Assembly: GCF_902502825.2 (NCBI RefSeq)
Contig: NZ_LR723670.1
Span: 1,054,001-1,118,000, forward strand
Direction of reading: 5' to 3'
Source of the DNA: Pseudorhizobium flavum
GTDB taxonomy: Bacteria > Pseudomonadota > Alphaproteobacteria > Rhizobiales > Rhizobiaceae
Length of the DNA stretch: 64,000 bases
Shown here: positions 32,016 to 40,621 of the stretch, piece by piece
Layout: every line of letters starts with the position of its first letter
Position numbering within the stretch: the first letter of the stretch is position 1
Translations under genes and position numbers: made by a program
Notes under the pieces: model-generated
Database searches by the model: none
Told to the model about the DNA's origin: nothing
What the model saw: the letters and a program-made list of their open reading frames with translations, nothing else

Positions 32016-32661
32016 GTCTTTCCTTTCTAAGTTCCGGTGCAGTCAGATGGGCAAATCGTTCGAGACCCGTGCCGCCTGCGATGATGGCGGCGAACGTGGC
32101 GGTGGCGTCGGCGGACGAGCTCCTGCCAATGACGACATCTGCCGCCAGACATTCCCCAGCAGCAACGAAGGCTCGGCAACGCCTCTCGAGTTCGGAAGGA
32201 GCGAGAGCGACATGCGGACGGAGGACGGCGATGAACATCCGAACGCTGTTCTCAAGCAGATCGGCGAAGACCGAGGCTTTTTCCGGCGTGCCGCCGAGGG
32301 CCGCGCCGACCGCTTGAAACTCACCGGTGACGTCGCTCGCGCAATCGATATAGGCCCGCGACAGTTCCTCGACCGTTGCCAGAGTGCCAATCTTGCTGCC
32401 CGCCATGCGTTCGCGAAAGGCATCGATTTTCTCGATGTCGATCCAGCGATAGAGTTCAAGCAGGAGATCGATCCGCCTGCGGAAGTGATCATAGGCGACA
32501 GGCTTCGAGACACCTGCACGCTCGGCGAGGCGCGAAAGGGTGAGTCCGTCTGTTCCCTCTTCGCCGACCATGCCTCGTGCGATTTGGAGGAGTTGGCGAT
32601 GCCGGGCCTGGTAGGAAAGGCGCTCGGCTCGAGTCGATGTGTCGGGTCTCTTCGCAGCCAT
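31996..32661 (-). CDS. TetR-family repressor
   Basis: This 221-residue TetR-type regulator has an N-terminal HTH (about residues 38-60, LTLSRLAERAGVSKPVAYDHF) and a helical ligand domain. ATG 32661 is preferred over the TTG at 32679. It probably controls the cupin gene (20-nt overlap) and perhaps the hydrolase gene upstream on the same strand. TetR, cupin and alpha/beta hydrolase genes together often form small detoxification cassettes; the ligand is unknown. Confidence 0.9.
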   Translation of the reverse strand: MAAKRPDTSTRAERLSYQARHRQLLQIARGMVGEEGTDGLTLSRLAERAGVSKPVAYDHFRRRIDLLLELYRWIDIEKIDAFRERMAGSKIGTLATVEELSRAYIDCASDVTGEFQAVGAALGGTPEKASVFADLLENSVRMFIAVLRPHVALAPSELERRCRAFVAAGECLAADVVIGRSSSADATATFAAIIAGGTGLERFAHLTAPELRKERHESPQI

Positions 32662-32680
32662 ATTGAAGAAACCTACCAAA

Positions 32681-32707
32681 CGTAACTTCGTTCCCGTTTA
32701 TGTTACG
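32681..32707 (-). promoter_or_regulatory. candidate TetR operator
   Basis: CGTAAC (32681-32686) and GTTACG (32702-32707) form perfect 6-bp arms with a 15-nt spacer, immediately upstream of the TetR start. The position suits autoregulation. The short arms make chance possible. Confidence 0.35.
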
Positions 32708-32843
32708 GTGTCCGCTCCGTCTCCGGGCAGTGGGAGCCCGGATTGTCCAGTTCTCGGACATGAGGGACGGCTTCCCCATCCAGCGGATAGTGACCTCCTT
32801 CCGGCTCGCGCCACCGGTGCTCGAAACGAGTAAGGACGTCCCG

Positions 32844-33001
32844 GCAGCCGGACCACGCATCCGTCTACCAAAGCTAATCCCAATGGACGACGATGACATT
32901 TCGCTTGCCGATACGCTCGGCGAGGCGGAGGAGCTTTCGCGCGTGATGGCGGATCTGGAGGCGCGGTCGCAGCGGTTCGGGGCGGCGCTGACGGGAGCTT
33001 T
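32844..33001 (+). repeat. 158-bp direct repeat, copy A (5' end of g11)
   Basis: The stretch matches 33948-34105 without gaps and with about 10 substitutions (about 94% identity). It includes the g11 leader with its ribosome binding region and the first ~40 codons. It ends at the exact base where the hydrolase stop codon begins on the other strand, so the two repeats tightly bracket the hydrolase gene. Confidence 0.9.
32883..33001 (+). pseudogene. truncated 5' copy of GTA g11 (tape measure)
   Basis: The start ATG and about 40 codons of g11 (MDDDDISLADTLGEAEELSR and onwards to AALTGAL) are intact and in frame. The frame then runs into antisense sequence of the hydrolase gene and stops at 33212. 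The fusion product would have no tape-measure function. The complete gene lies at 33987-34523. The SD of this copy is degraded (AAGCTAAT instead of AAGGTGAT). Confidence 0.85.
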
Positions 33002-33884
33002 ATGGGTCTTTGACTTGGTCAAGCGCATGCTTGATGGCGGTGGCACAGCGGCCCGGATGTTCCCAGTGCGGATAGTGGCCGAGCCCGTCCAACTCATGGA
33101 TCTCGGCATCCGGCATGCGCTTGCGAACCTCGGCCAGCATGTGAGCGCCCGACACCGGATCCGCCGGTCCCCATACGAACGCGCTTCGGCTGGCGGCTGC
33201 CTCCATCGCTGATTCCCACGTCGCGCCGTGGCGGCGACGGTCGTCGATATAGTGGAGCAACTGAGGCAGGCGGGCGAGACCGTCGGCATGCGCGATCTCC
33301 CGCCAGTGCGCCTCGGCGTCCGCCTCGCTCCAGGCATCGTGCTCACCGGCCATCGCGTTCAGGGCGTTCCGGAGCGATGCAGACGTCATCCGGCGCGCGA
33401 CGATGGGACCAAGCATGGGCGTGCGCAGTATTGGCTGGATCAGCCGCTGCCGGTGCAGGCGAGCGTAGACGCCGCCGTTGAGGTACACGATCCGATCGAT
33501 GCAGAACGGTATCGCACCTTTCGCTTCCCGCGTCAGCAACTCTTGGGCGAGCGTAACCGCATAGTCGTGCGCCACCACGCGTACACGCTCGATCCCTAGC
33601 TGCTCAAGCAAGGTCGAGATCAGATCGGCCTGGAGCGGATAGCTGTAGCGGATGTTGGGCTTCTCCGACCGGCCGAACCCGAGAAGGTCGGGTGCTATCG
33701 CGCGATCCTCGTCAAGGTGCGGCAGAATATGCGTCCAATCAAGCGAACTGGTCGGGAAGCCGTGGAGGAAAAGGATAGCCGACGCGTTGGCGGCGCCTTG
33801 CTCCCGCATAAACAGGGAGTAGCTTCCGCCTTTGGTCTCAAGGGTGAGCCTTCGCGTGGACCCGCTCTGATTATCGCTCATCAT
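33000..33884 (-). CDS. alpha/beta hydrolase (haloalkane dehalogenase/epoxide hydrolase-like)
   Basis: This 294-residue alpha/beta hydrolase has the oxyanion motif HGFPTSSLDW (residues 41-50) and DLLGFGRSEKP. The nucleophile elbow VAHDYAV has Asp107 in place of Ser, and the catalytic His lies in GLGHYPHWEHP near the C-terminus. An Asp nucleophile points to the haloalkane dehalogenase/epoxide hydrolase branch, not to esterases. The elbow is HDYA, without the usual Trp-Gly. It is opposite to the GTA genes, bracketed by the two g11 repeats, and may belong with the TetR/cupin pair. Confidence 0.9.
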   Translation of the reverse strand: MMSDNQSGSTRRLTLETKGGSYSLFMREQGAANASAILFLHGFPTSSLDWTHILPHLDEDRAIAPDLLGFGRSEKPNIRYSYPLQADLISTLLEQLGIERVRVVAHDYAVTLAQELLTREAKGAIPFCIDRIVYLNGGVYARLHRQRLIQPILRTPMLGPIVARRMTSASLRNALNAMAGEHDAWSEADAEAHWREIAHADGLARLPQLLHYIDDRRRHGATWESAMEAAASRSAFVWGPADPVSGAHMLAEVRKRMPDAEIHELDGLGHYPHWEHPGRCATAIKHALDQVKDP

Positions 33885-33947
33885 GAGAGGTTAGCACCTA
33901 TGCCAGCTATAACAAGCGGTAGGCGATGACGGACAGAGCAGACAGCT

Positions 33948-34105
33948 GCAGCCGGATCACGCATCCGTCCACGAAAGGTGATCCCAATGGAAGACGGTGA
34001 CATTTCGCTTGCCGATACCCTCGGCGAGGCGGAGGAGCTTTCGCGCGTGATGGCGGATCTGGAGGCGCGGTCGCAGCGGTTCGGGGCCGCGCTGACGGGG
34101 GCTTT
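33948..34105 (+). repeat. 158-bp direct repeat, copy B (leader and 5' end of intact g11)
   Basis: This is the functional copy: the leader from GCAGCCGGA through AAAGGTGAT and the first ~40 codons of the complete g11 gene. It is about 94% identical to 32844-33001. Differences are spread evenly over the repeat, so the duplication is not very recent. Confidence 0.9.
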
Positions 34106-34523
34106 GCGCTCTGCGACGGCCGGCGGCAAGGGGCTGGAGGATGTGCTGCGGGGGCTCGGCAACCGGCTGACGGATATTGCGCTCTCGGCGGCGCTGAAGC
34201 CGCTGGAAGGCGCGCCCGGCAATGCGATCGGCGGCTTCATGGGGTCCGTGGTGCCCTTCGCGGACGGCGGCGTGGTGCGCAGCCCCAGCTTCTTTCCGAT
34301 GGGCGGCGATCTCGGCCTGATGGGCGAGGCGGGGGCGGAGGCGATCCTGCCGCTGAGGCGCGGGCCGGATGGCGCTCTTGGGGTTTCGGCGGGCGGTGGC
34401 GGGGCGGCGACACAGATCGTCTTCAACGTGACCGCGACGGATGCCGCGAGCTTTCGCAAGAGCGAAGGGCAGATCGCCGCCATGCTGGCCAGGAGTGTCG
34501 GGCGCGGGCAGCGCGGACTGTAG
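33987..34523 (+). CDS. GTA g11: tail tape-measure protein
   Basis: This 178-residue homologue of rcc01694 is a short tape measure, consistent with the short tails of GTAs. Features are SLADTLGEAEELSRVMADLE, GLEDVLRGLGNRLTDIALSAALKP, and the tail-protein motif GGFMGSVVPFADGGVVRSPSFFPMGGDLGLMGEAGAEAILPLRRG. ATG 33987 has AAAGG at 33974-33978; the GTG at 33978 lies within that SD. Its 5' end is duplicated at 32844-33001. The insert upstream separates it from g10.1. Confidence 0.9.
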   Translation: MEDGDISLADTLGEAEELSRVMADLEARSQRFGAALTGALRSATAGGKGLEDVLRGLGNRLTDIALSAALKPLEGAPGNAIGGFMGSVVPFADGGVVRSPSFFPMGGDLGLMGEAGAEAILPLRRGPDGALGVSAGGGGAATQIVFNVTATDAASFRKSEGQIAAMLARSVGRGQRGL

Positions 34524-34572
34524 CGGGCAGGGCGAGAGCGATCTGTCGGGCCCACGAAAATGAGGATCAGCG

Positions 34573-35211
34573 ATGACGGCATTTCACGAGGTGCAGTTTC
34601 CGCTGCGCTTGGCGCTCGGTACGAGCGGCGGGCCGGTACGGCGGACCGATATCGTCAACCTGTCCAACGGGCGGGAGAACCGCAATGCCCGCTGGCGGGA
34701 TTCGCGTCGCAGCTATGATGCGGGGTCGGGCATCAAGTCTGTCGCCGATCTCTACGCGGTGCTCGAATTCTTCGAGGCGCGCCGCGGGCGGCTGCACGGC
34801 TTTCGCTTCCGCGACCCGCTGGACTGGAAATCCTGTGCGCCAGGTGCGGCGGTCTCCGCCGGCGACCAGGAGATCGGCATCGGCGACGGAGTGACGGCGA
34901 GTTTTCCGCTGGTGAAGACCTATGGCGACGGGGGCACAGGCTGGGTGCGTCGGATCGCCAAGCCGGTGGCGGGGACGGTGCAGGTCTCGGTCGATGGCGC
35001 CGCGGTGGCGCCGGCGAACTATGCGGTGGATGCCGTGGCGGGCATGGTCACCTTCGTGCCCGGACAGGCACCGGCGACGGGTTCGGTGGTGCGGGCGGGG
35101 TTCGAGTTCGACGTGCCGGTCCGCTTCGACACCGACCGGATCGACGTCGACCTCAGTCACTTCGATGCCGGGCGCATTCCGACCATACCGCTGACGGAGA
35201 TCCTGCCATGA
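34573..35211 (+). CDS. GTA g12: DUF2460 distal tail protein
   Basis: This 212-residue DUF2460 protein (rcc01695) forms the distal tail ring. The family opening FHEVQFPLRLALGTSGGPVRRTDIV, then NARWRDSRRSYDAGSGIKSVADLYAVLEFFEARRGRLHGFRFRDP, and the C-terminal DVPVRFDTDRIDVDLSHFDAG are all present. GAGG precedes the ATG. Its stop overlaps the g13 start. Confidence 0.93.
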   Translation: MTAFHEVQFPLRLALGTSGGPVRRTDIVNLSNGRENRNARWRDSRRSYDAGSGIKSVADLYAVLEFFEARRGRLHGFRFRDPLDWKSCAPGAAVSAGDQEIGIGDGVTASFPLVKTYGDGGTGWVRRIAKPVAGTVQVSVDGAAVAPANYAVDAVAGMVTFVPGQAPATGSVVRAGFEFDVPVRFDTDRIDVDLSHFDAGRIPTIPLTEILP

Positions 35212-36095
35212 GGAGCATACCCGAGGAACTTGCCGCCCATCTTGCGGGCGAGGCCACCACCACCTGCCACTGCTGGCGGGTGACGCGGCGCGACGGCGCG
35301 ATGCTCGGCTTCACCGATCACGATCATGATCTTGCCTTCGACGGCACGCTCTTCTTGGCCGCCAGCGGCTTTGCGGGCAGCGAGGTGGAGGCCGCGACCG
35401 GGCTTGCGGCGAGTGTCGACGAGGTGGCGGGCGGCTTCTCCAGCGAGGTGATCCGCGAGGAGGACCTGACTGCCGGGCTCTATGACGGAGCGCGTGTGGA
35501 GCGTTTCCTCGTTAACTGGGATGCGCCCGAGGCTCACATGCTGCTCGACATGCGCGAGGTGGGAGAGGTGACCCGGTCGGGCGAGGCCTTTACCGCCGAG
35601 CTGCGCAGCATGGCCCATCGCCTCGCACAGCCGCAGGGGCGCGTCTACAACCGCCGCTGCGACGCGGAGTTCGGCGACGGGCGGTGCCGGGTCGATCTGT
35701 CTGCCTGGCAGGGGAGCGGCAGCGTTCTGGCGGTCACGGACGCGAGCACGATCAGCGTCGGCGGACTGGACGGATTCGCGGAAGGATTCTTCCGCCTCGG
35801 CGTCCTGTCGCTCGCCGACGGGCGGCGGATCGACGTCGAGGCCGATCACCGGCTGCCGGACGGCGCGCGGCAACTCTCCTTATGGCTGCCGCTGGAAGGG
35901 GCGCCCGGAGACGTGCTGACGCCGGGGCAGGCGTTCACCATCACCGCCGGCTGCGACAAGACCTTCGCCACCTGCCGCGGGCGCTTTGCCAACCAGGTGA
36001 ACTTCCGCGGCTTTCCGCATGTTCCCGGCAGTGACTTCGCCTACTCCTATGCGGCCGGGGAGGGACGTCATGATGGCGGGGCGATCTTTTCATGA
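35208..36095 (+). CDS. GTA g13: DUF2163 tail hub protein
   Basis: This 295-residue hub protein (rcc01696 family) has an N-terminal DUF2163 domain (TTTCHCWRVTRRDGAMLGFTDHDHDL) and a C-terminal BR0599-type domain. Four cysteines, in YNRRCDAEFGDGRCRVDL and ITAGCDKTFATCRGRF, match the set described as holding an iron-sulphur cluster in the RcGTA hub. The start and end overlap g12 and g14 (ATGA at both). Confidence 0.93.
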   Translation: MRSIPEELAAHLAGEATTTCHCWRVTRRDGAMLGFTDHDHDLAFDGTLFLAASGFAGSEVEAATGLAASVDEVAGGFSSEVIREEDLTAGLYDGARVERFLVNWDAPEAHMLLDMREVGEVTRSGEAFTAELRSMAHRLAQPQGRVYNRRCDAEFGDGRCRVDLSAWQGSGSVLAVTDASTISVGGLDGFAEGFFRLGVLSLADGRRIDVEADHRLPDGARQLSLWLPLEGAPGDVLTPGQAFTITAGCDKTFATCRGRFANQVNFRGFPHVPGSDFAYSYAAGEGRHDGGAIFS

Positions 36096-36535
36096 CCGGG
36101 CAGGGTGCGCGAATCGTAACGCTGGCGGAGAGTTGGCTCGGCACGCCCTATCGCCACCAGGGCGCCACGAAAGGGGTCGGCTGCGATTGCATCGGCCTCG
36201 TTCGCGGCATCTGGCGGGAACTCTATGGCAACGAACCGGAGGCCGTGCCGGCTTACGCGCCGGACTGGGCCGAGCGCAGCGGCGAGGAGCGGCTGCTGGA
36301 GGCGGGGCGGCGGCTGTTCGGCCCAGCGCTGCCGGTGGACGCCGCCGCACCGGGCGACCTGCTGCTCTTCCGCTGGCGGCCGGATTGCGCGGCAAAGCAT
36401 GCGGGCATCCAGGCAGGGCCACGGCATTTCATCCATGCCTATGAGCAGGCGGCGGTGATCCGCTCGGCGCTGGTGCCGTCATGGCGCCGGCGTATCGTGG
36501 CGGTGCACCGGTTTCCGCCCGACGCCCATGATTGA
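36092..36535 (+). CDS. GTA g14: NlpC/P60 cell-wall peptidase
   Basis: This 147-residue NlpC/P60 cysteine peptidase sits in the tail tip and cuts peptide cross-links when DNA enters the recipient. Catalytic Cys33 lies in GCDCIGLVRG and the catalytic His in AAKHAGIQAG, followed by the polar residue in GPRHFIHAYE. The length is typical for rcc01697. It is coupled to g13 by a 4-nt overlap. Confidence 0.93.
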   Translation: MTGQGARIVTLAESWLGTPYRHQGATKGVGCDCIGLVRGIWRELYGNEPEAVPAYAPDWAERSGEERLLEAGRRLFGPALPVDAAAPGDLLLFRWRPDCAAKHAGIQAGPRHFIHAYEQAAVIRSALVPSWRRRIVAVHRFPPDAHD

Positions 36536-36553
36536 AAAAGAAGGCGGGCTTCC

Positions 36554-39500
36554 ATGGCCACTATTCTCTTCCAGGCGGCGGGCGCGGCGCTCGGCGGTGT
36601 CTTCGGTCCTGTCGGCGCGATGCTTGGGCGCGCGGCGGGCGGGCTGGCCGGCAGCTATGTGGATCGCGCACTGATCAATGGTGGGCGGACAGTCTCCGGA
36701 GCGAGGCTGGCGACTGCACGCATTCCGGGTGCCGACGAGGGCGCGCCGGTCAGCCGCGTCTACGGGACAGCCCGGATCGGCGGCACGCTGATCTGGGCGA
36801 CGCGTTTCGAGGAAGAGGTGCGGCGGGAACGCTCCGGCGGCAAGGCGAGCGGTCCGCGCGTGGAGAGCTTCCGGTACTTCGCGAACCTCGCCATCGGGCT
36901 CTGCGAGGGCGAGATTGCAGGGATCAGGCGGGTGTGGGCGGACGGTCGCGAGATCGACCTGACGGACGTGGAGATGCGCGTCTATCGGGGCGGGGAGGAA
37001 CAGCTGCCCGATCCGCTGATCGAGGCAAAGCAGGGCATGGGCAACGCGTCTGCCTATCGCGGCCTCGCCTATGTCGTCTTCGATCGCCTGCCGCTCGATC
37101 CGTTCGGCAACCGTATTCCGCTGCTGCAGTTCGAGGTGCTGCGTCCGATCGGCGCGCTGGAGCGGCAGATCCGTGCGGTCACGATCATTCCCGGCGCGAC
37201 CGAACATGGCTATGCGAAGGTGCAGGTGACGGAGAAGACTGGCGAAGGCAGCGCCCGGATCATGAACCGCCATACCTTGACGGCGACGACCGACTGGGAG
37301 GCCTCGATCGACGAGCTGACGGCGCTCTGCCCGAACCTCGAGCGGGTGGCGCTGGTCGTCAGCTGGTTCGGGACGGACCTGCGGGCCGGCCACTGCCGCA
37401 TCCTGCCGGGTGTGGAGGTACCGCACCGGGACGACGAAAGCTCGCTCTGGTCGGTCGCCGGTTTCACGCGCGCCGATGCCCATGTCGTCAGCAGCCACGG
37501 GGGTGGCCCGGCCTATGGTGGCACGCCGAGCGACGATAGCGTGCTCCAGGCCATTGCGGACCTCAAGGCGCGGGGACTGGAGGTCTATCTCTACCCGTTC
37601 CTGATGATGGACGTTCCACAAGGCAACGGCCTTCCCGATCCGCATGGAGGAGCGGAGCAGGCGAGCTACCCCTGGCGCGGCCGCATCACCTGCCATCCCG
37701 CACCCGGCCTGCCCGGCACGACCGACCGGACGGCGGCGGCGCGAACCCAGGTGGCGGCCTTCGCCGAAGGCCCGGACGGTTACCGCCGCATGGTGCTGCA
37801 CTATGCCGGACTGGCGGCCGTAGCCGGCGGCATCGACGGCTTCCTCATAGGGTCGGAGCTGCGTGGGCTGACGCAGGTGCGCGACGAGGCCGGGCGGTTC
37901 CCCTTCGTCGATGAACTGGTACAGCTGGCGGAGGATGTCCGGACGATGCTTGGCTCGCAGGCGAAGCTGACCTACGGCGCCGACTGGAGCGAGTATTTCG
38001 GCTATCACCCGCAGGACGGCTCCGGCGACGTCTTCTTCCACCTCGACCCGCTCTGGGCGTCGCCGGCGATCGATGCGGTCGGCATCGACAACTACATGCC
38101 GCTCGCCGACTGGCGTGACGAGGATCTCGCGAGCGCCAATCCCGATGGTTTTCGTCTTGCCGAGGATGGCGAGGCAATGCGGGCGCAGATCGCGGCGGGG
38201 GAAGGCTTCGACTGGTACCATGCGAGCGATGCGGATCGAGCCGCACGCCTTCGGACGCCGATCACCGACGGGGCGGCGGGCAAGCCCTGGGTGTTCCGGC
38301 CCAAAGATCTGGCCGGCTGGTGGTCGAATTATCACCGTGATCGCCTCGGCGGTGAGGAGGTGACGCAGCCGACTGCCTGGCAACCGGAGATGAAGCCGAT
38401 CTGGTTCACCGAACTCGGCTGCCCGGCGGTAGACAAGGGGGCCAACCAGCCGAATGTCTTCATCGATCCGAAATCGGCCGAAAGTGCTGCCCCGCATTTT
38501 TCCAACTTGGCCCGATCCGACGCCATGGAGCGGCGCTTCCTGGAAGCGCATCACCGGCATTGGCAGGGGCAGGACACCGGTCCGGTCGACCCGGATCATG
38601 TCTTCGTCTGGACCTGGGACGCGCGCCCCTTTCCTGCCTTTCCCGCCGATCTTTCCGCCTGGAGCGACGGCGGCAACTGGCGAGGTGGACACTGGTTGAA
38701 CGGCAGGCTGGGCGCGGCGACGCTGGCCGACGCGATCGCTGCCATCCTGGCGGATCATGGTTTTCACGATTTCGACGTGTCGGAGGTGAGCGGCGACCTC
38801 ATCGGCTATGTGCAGGCGGAGGTGACCTCGGCGCGTGCCCTGCTCGCGCCGCTGCTCGACGTCTTCAGGATCGACGCGATCGAGGAAGCGGGGCGGCTCA
38901 GGTTCCGGTCGCGAGGCGCTGCGAGCCTTCCGCCAGCCGTCATCGATGTGCTCGCCGATGTGGAGGATCAGCCGCTGTGGAGCGAGACCCGCGGCCATGA
39001 CAGCGACTTCGCCGCCGAAGTGGTGATTGGCTCCTACAATCCGGCCTTGAACTACGAGCAGGCGAGCGCCCGGTCCCGGCGGACGAGGACGGCGAGCAAC
39101 CGGGTTCTTGGCTATGACCTGCCGGCCGTTCTGGCCGAGGAAGCAGCGCTTTCCGCAGCGGAGGCCGCCGTCCGCGACCAATGGGTGTCGCGACGGACGC
39201 TGAGCTTCGCGCTGTCCCCGGCCGACGTCGGCCTTCAGCCGGGCGATCCGATCACGTTGCCGCAGGCCGGCGGGACGTTTCTCGTTTCGCGCGTCGAGGA
39301 AGGGCCGGTGCGCCGGATAGATGCGCGCCAGCATGCCACCTCCGCGCCTGCCGCACCCGTGCGGGAGACGCCGGGGCCCGGAGGTGGGGACACCGGTTCG
39401 GACGCGTTTGCTCCGATCCTCCATCTTCTCGACCTGCCGCGCTTCGCTTCTGGTCCGGGGGAGAGCTTCGCCCGGGCGGCGGGCCATGCGCGTCCCTGGC

Positions 39501-40339
39501 AACGGATCATGCTGTCCTCGTCGCCGACAACGGAGGGATATGCGCCGCGTGCAGTGCTCGACCGGCCGGTCCGGATCGGACGGCTCACGGCGCCGCTTGC
39601 GTCCGGCACCATCTCGGGGCGCTTCGACCACGGGTCGACGGTAGAGCTCGACCTCTTCTTCGGCGGCCTGTCGTCCGCCTCATTGGAAGCGGTGCTGGCG
39701 GGCGAGAACCGGCTGGCGGTGAAGGCAGCGAGCGGGACATGGGAGATCGTCAGTTTCCTTGAGGCGCAGGAAGTCGCGCCTGCTCGCTGGCGGCTCGCAA
39801 GGCTGCTGCGCGGACTGGCAGGAACGGAGGACGCAATGTCCGAGGGCGCGCCGGCGGTGGCTCCGGTGGTGCTCCTGGACGAGGCGGTCGCGTCGCTCGG
39901 GCTGACCGCAGAGGAACGTGGCCGGGTGCTGAACTGGATTGCCGAAGGCAGCGGGTCCGCCGGCAGCCGTGTGGGGCCATTGCCCTTCCAGGGCGGGATC
40001 AGGGCGGAGACACCGCTCTCGCCCGTGCACCTGGGTGCCCGCCGACTGGCCAATGGCGACCTGCTGCTGTCTTGGATCCGTCGGGGCAGGGTGGAGGCGG
40101 ACGACTGGGATGCCGCCGATATTCCGCTCGACGAGCCGGAGGAGCGCTACCGCGTCGACATTCTCGACGGTTCCACCGTGCGGCGTTCGGCGGAGGTAGT
40201 GGCGCCGCAACTTCTCTACAGCCTCGACCAGCAAACCACCGATTTCGGTCAGCCGCTGCCGGCGGTGACTATCCGCGTTCGCCAGCTGGGCCGGGCGGTG
40301 CCGCTCGGGGTTGCGGCGACCGCCACCATTCAAACCTAG
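36554..40339 (+). CDS. GTA g15: tail-tip 'megatron'/host-specificity protein
   Basis: This 1261-residue tail-tip protein (rcc01698) has an N-terminal membrane-active glycine-rich region (AAGAALGGVFGPVGAMLGRAAGG). A GTA TIM-barrel-like domain is roughly residues 430-740 (FLIGSELRGLTQVRDE, KPIWFTELGCPAVDKGANQPN), then comes a phage-tail_3 domain (about 780-960), and the C-terminus is receptor-proximal. In RcGTA the homologue forms the channel crossing the recipient envelope. The frame is intact over the full length, which argues against simple decay of the cluster. AGGCGGGCTT is the only SD-like sequence. Confidence 0.93.
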   Translation: MATILFQAAGAALGGVFGPVGAMLGRAAGGLAGSYVDRALINGGRTVSGARLATARIPGADEGAPVSRVYGTARIGGTLIWATRFEEEVRRERSGGKASGPRVESFRYFANLAIGLCEGEIAGIRRVWADGREIDLTDVEMRVYRGGEEQLPDPLIEAKQGMGNASAYRGLAYVVFDRLPLDPFGNRIPLLQFEVLRPIGALERQIRAVTIIPGATEHGYAKVQVTEKTGEGSARIMNRHTLTATTDWEASIDELTALCPNLERVALVVSWFGTDLRAGHCRILPGVEVPHRDDESSLWSVAGFTRADAHVVSSHGGGPAYGGTPSDDSVLQAIADLKARGLEVYLYPFLMMDVPQGNGLPDPHGGAEQASYPWRGRITCHPAPGLPGTTDRTAAARTQVAAFAEGPDGYRRMVLHYAGLAAVAGGIDGFLIGSELRGLTQVRDEAGRFPFVDELVQLAEDVRTMLGSQAKLTYGADWSEYFGYHPQDGSGDVFFHLDPLWASPAIDAVGIDNYMPLADWRDEDLASANPDGFRLAEDGEAMRAQIAAGEGFDWYHASDADRAARLRTPITDGAAGKPWVFRPKDLAGWWSNYHRDRLGGEEVTQPTAWQPEMKPIWFTELGCPAVDKGANQPNVFIDPKSAESAAPHFSNLARSDAMERRFLEAHHRHWQGQDTGPVDPDHVFVWTWDARPFPAFPADLSAWSDGGNWRGGHWLNGRLGAATLADAIAAILADHGFHDFDVSEVSGDLIGYVQAEVTSARALLAPLLDVFRIDAIEEAGRLRFRSRGAASLPPAVIDVLADVEDQPLWSETRGHDSDFAAEVVIGSYNPALNYEQASARSRRTRTASNRVLGYDLPAVLAEEAALSAAEAAVRDQWVSRRTLSFALSPADVGLQPGDPITLPQAGGTFLVSRVEEGPVRRIDARQHATSAPAAPVRETPGPGGGDTGSDAFAPILHLLDLPRFASGPGESFARAAGHARPWQRIMLSSSPTTEGYAPRAVLDRPVRIGRLTAPLASGTISGRFDHGSTVELDLFFGGLSSASLEAVLAGENRLAVKAASGTWEIVSFLEAQEVAPARWRLARLLRGLAGTEDAMSEGAPAVAPVVLLDEAVASLGLTAEERGRVLNWIAEGSGSAGSRVGPLPFQGGIRAETPLSPVHLGARRLANGDLLLSWIRRGRVEADDWDAADIPLDEPEERYRVDILDGSTVRRSAEVVAPQLLYSLDQQTTDFGQPLPAVTIRVRQLGRAVPLGVAATATIQT

Positions 40340-40352
40340 AAGGAGACAGAGC

Positions 40353-40565
40353 ATGGACGGAATGAAGACCTGGTATCAGTCGAAGACGGTATGGGGCGCG
40401 CTGATCGCGGTTGCGGCTTCCATTGCACAGATGGCGGGGGTGGATCTGGCGCCTGACGTGCAGAACGACATTGCCGACCTCGCGATTGCGCTTGGCGGTG
40501 CGCTGGGCGGCGCCTTGTCGATCTATGGACGCATCTCCGCCAGCACTGCCATTGGGCGGCGATGA
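40353..40565 (+). CDS. holin-like small membrane protein
   Basis: This 70-residue protein, KTWYQSKTVWGALIAVAASIA..., has a hydrophobic helix at about 10-30 and a second Gly/Ala-rich helix at about 42-60 (IALGGALGGALSIYGRISA). The size, two short helices and basic end suit a class II-like phage holin, and it closes the GTA-like operon with AAGGAG before the ATG. With the GH19-type lysin upstream it could form a lysis pair. The function is inferred from structure and place. Confidence 0.65.
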   Translation: MDGMKTWYQSKTVWGALIAVAASIAQMAGVDLAPDVQNDIADLAIALGGALGGALSIYGRISASTAIGRR

Positions 40566-40574
40566 GCGCCATCG

Positions 40575-40621
40575 GCCCGGGAAGGTTATCAAAACCTTTC
40601 CGGGCTCCCCCCTGTTTTTTA
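40575..40621 (+). terminator. strong terminator at the end of the GTA-like cluster
   Basis: GCCCGGGAAGGTT (40575-40587) and AACCTTTCCGGGC (40593-40605) form a 13-bp stem with one G-T pair and a 5-nt loop, followed by a C-run and a seven-T tract ending at 40621. It marks the right end of the cluster. Confidence 0.88.

Noticed and set aside
31076..33947. Insertion sequence carrying the TetR/cupin/hydrolase genes
   Set aside because: No transposase, terminal inverted repeats or short target duplications are visible. The flanking 158-bp repeats are g11 sequence, not IS ends.
36479..39631. 1050-residue open frame on the minus strand
   Set aside because: It is the antisense shadow of g15 in GC-rich DNA: Arg-rich composition, no domain, no ribosome binding site.
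20384..40565. Conventional temperate prophage
   Set aside because: No integrase, repressor, replication genes or attachment-site repeats were found. Gene order and families match RcGTA instead.
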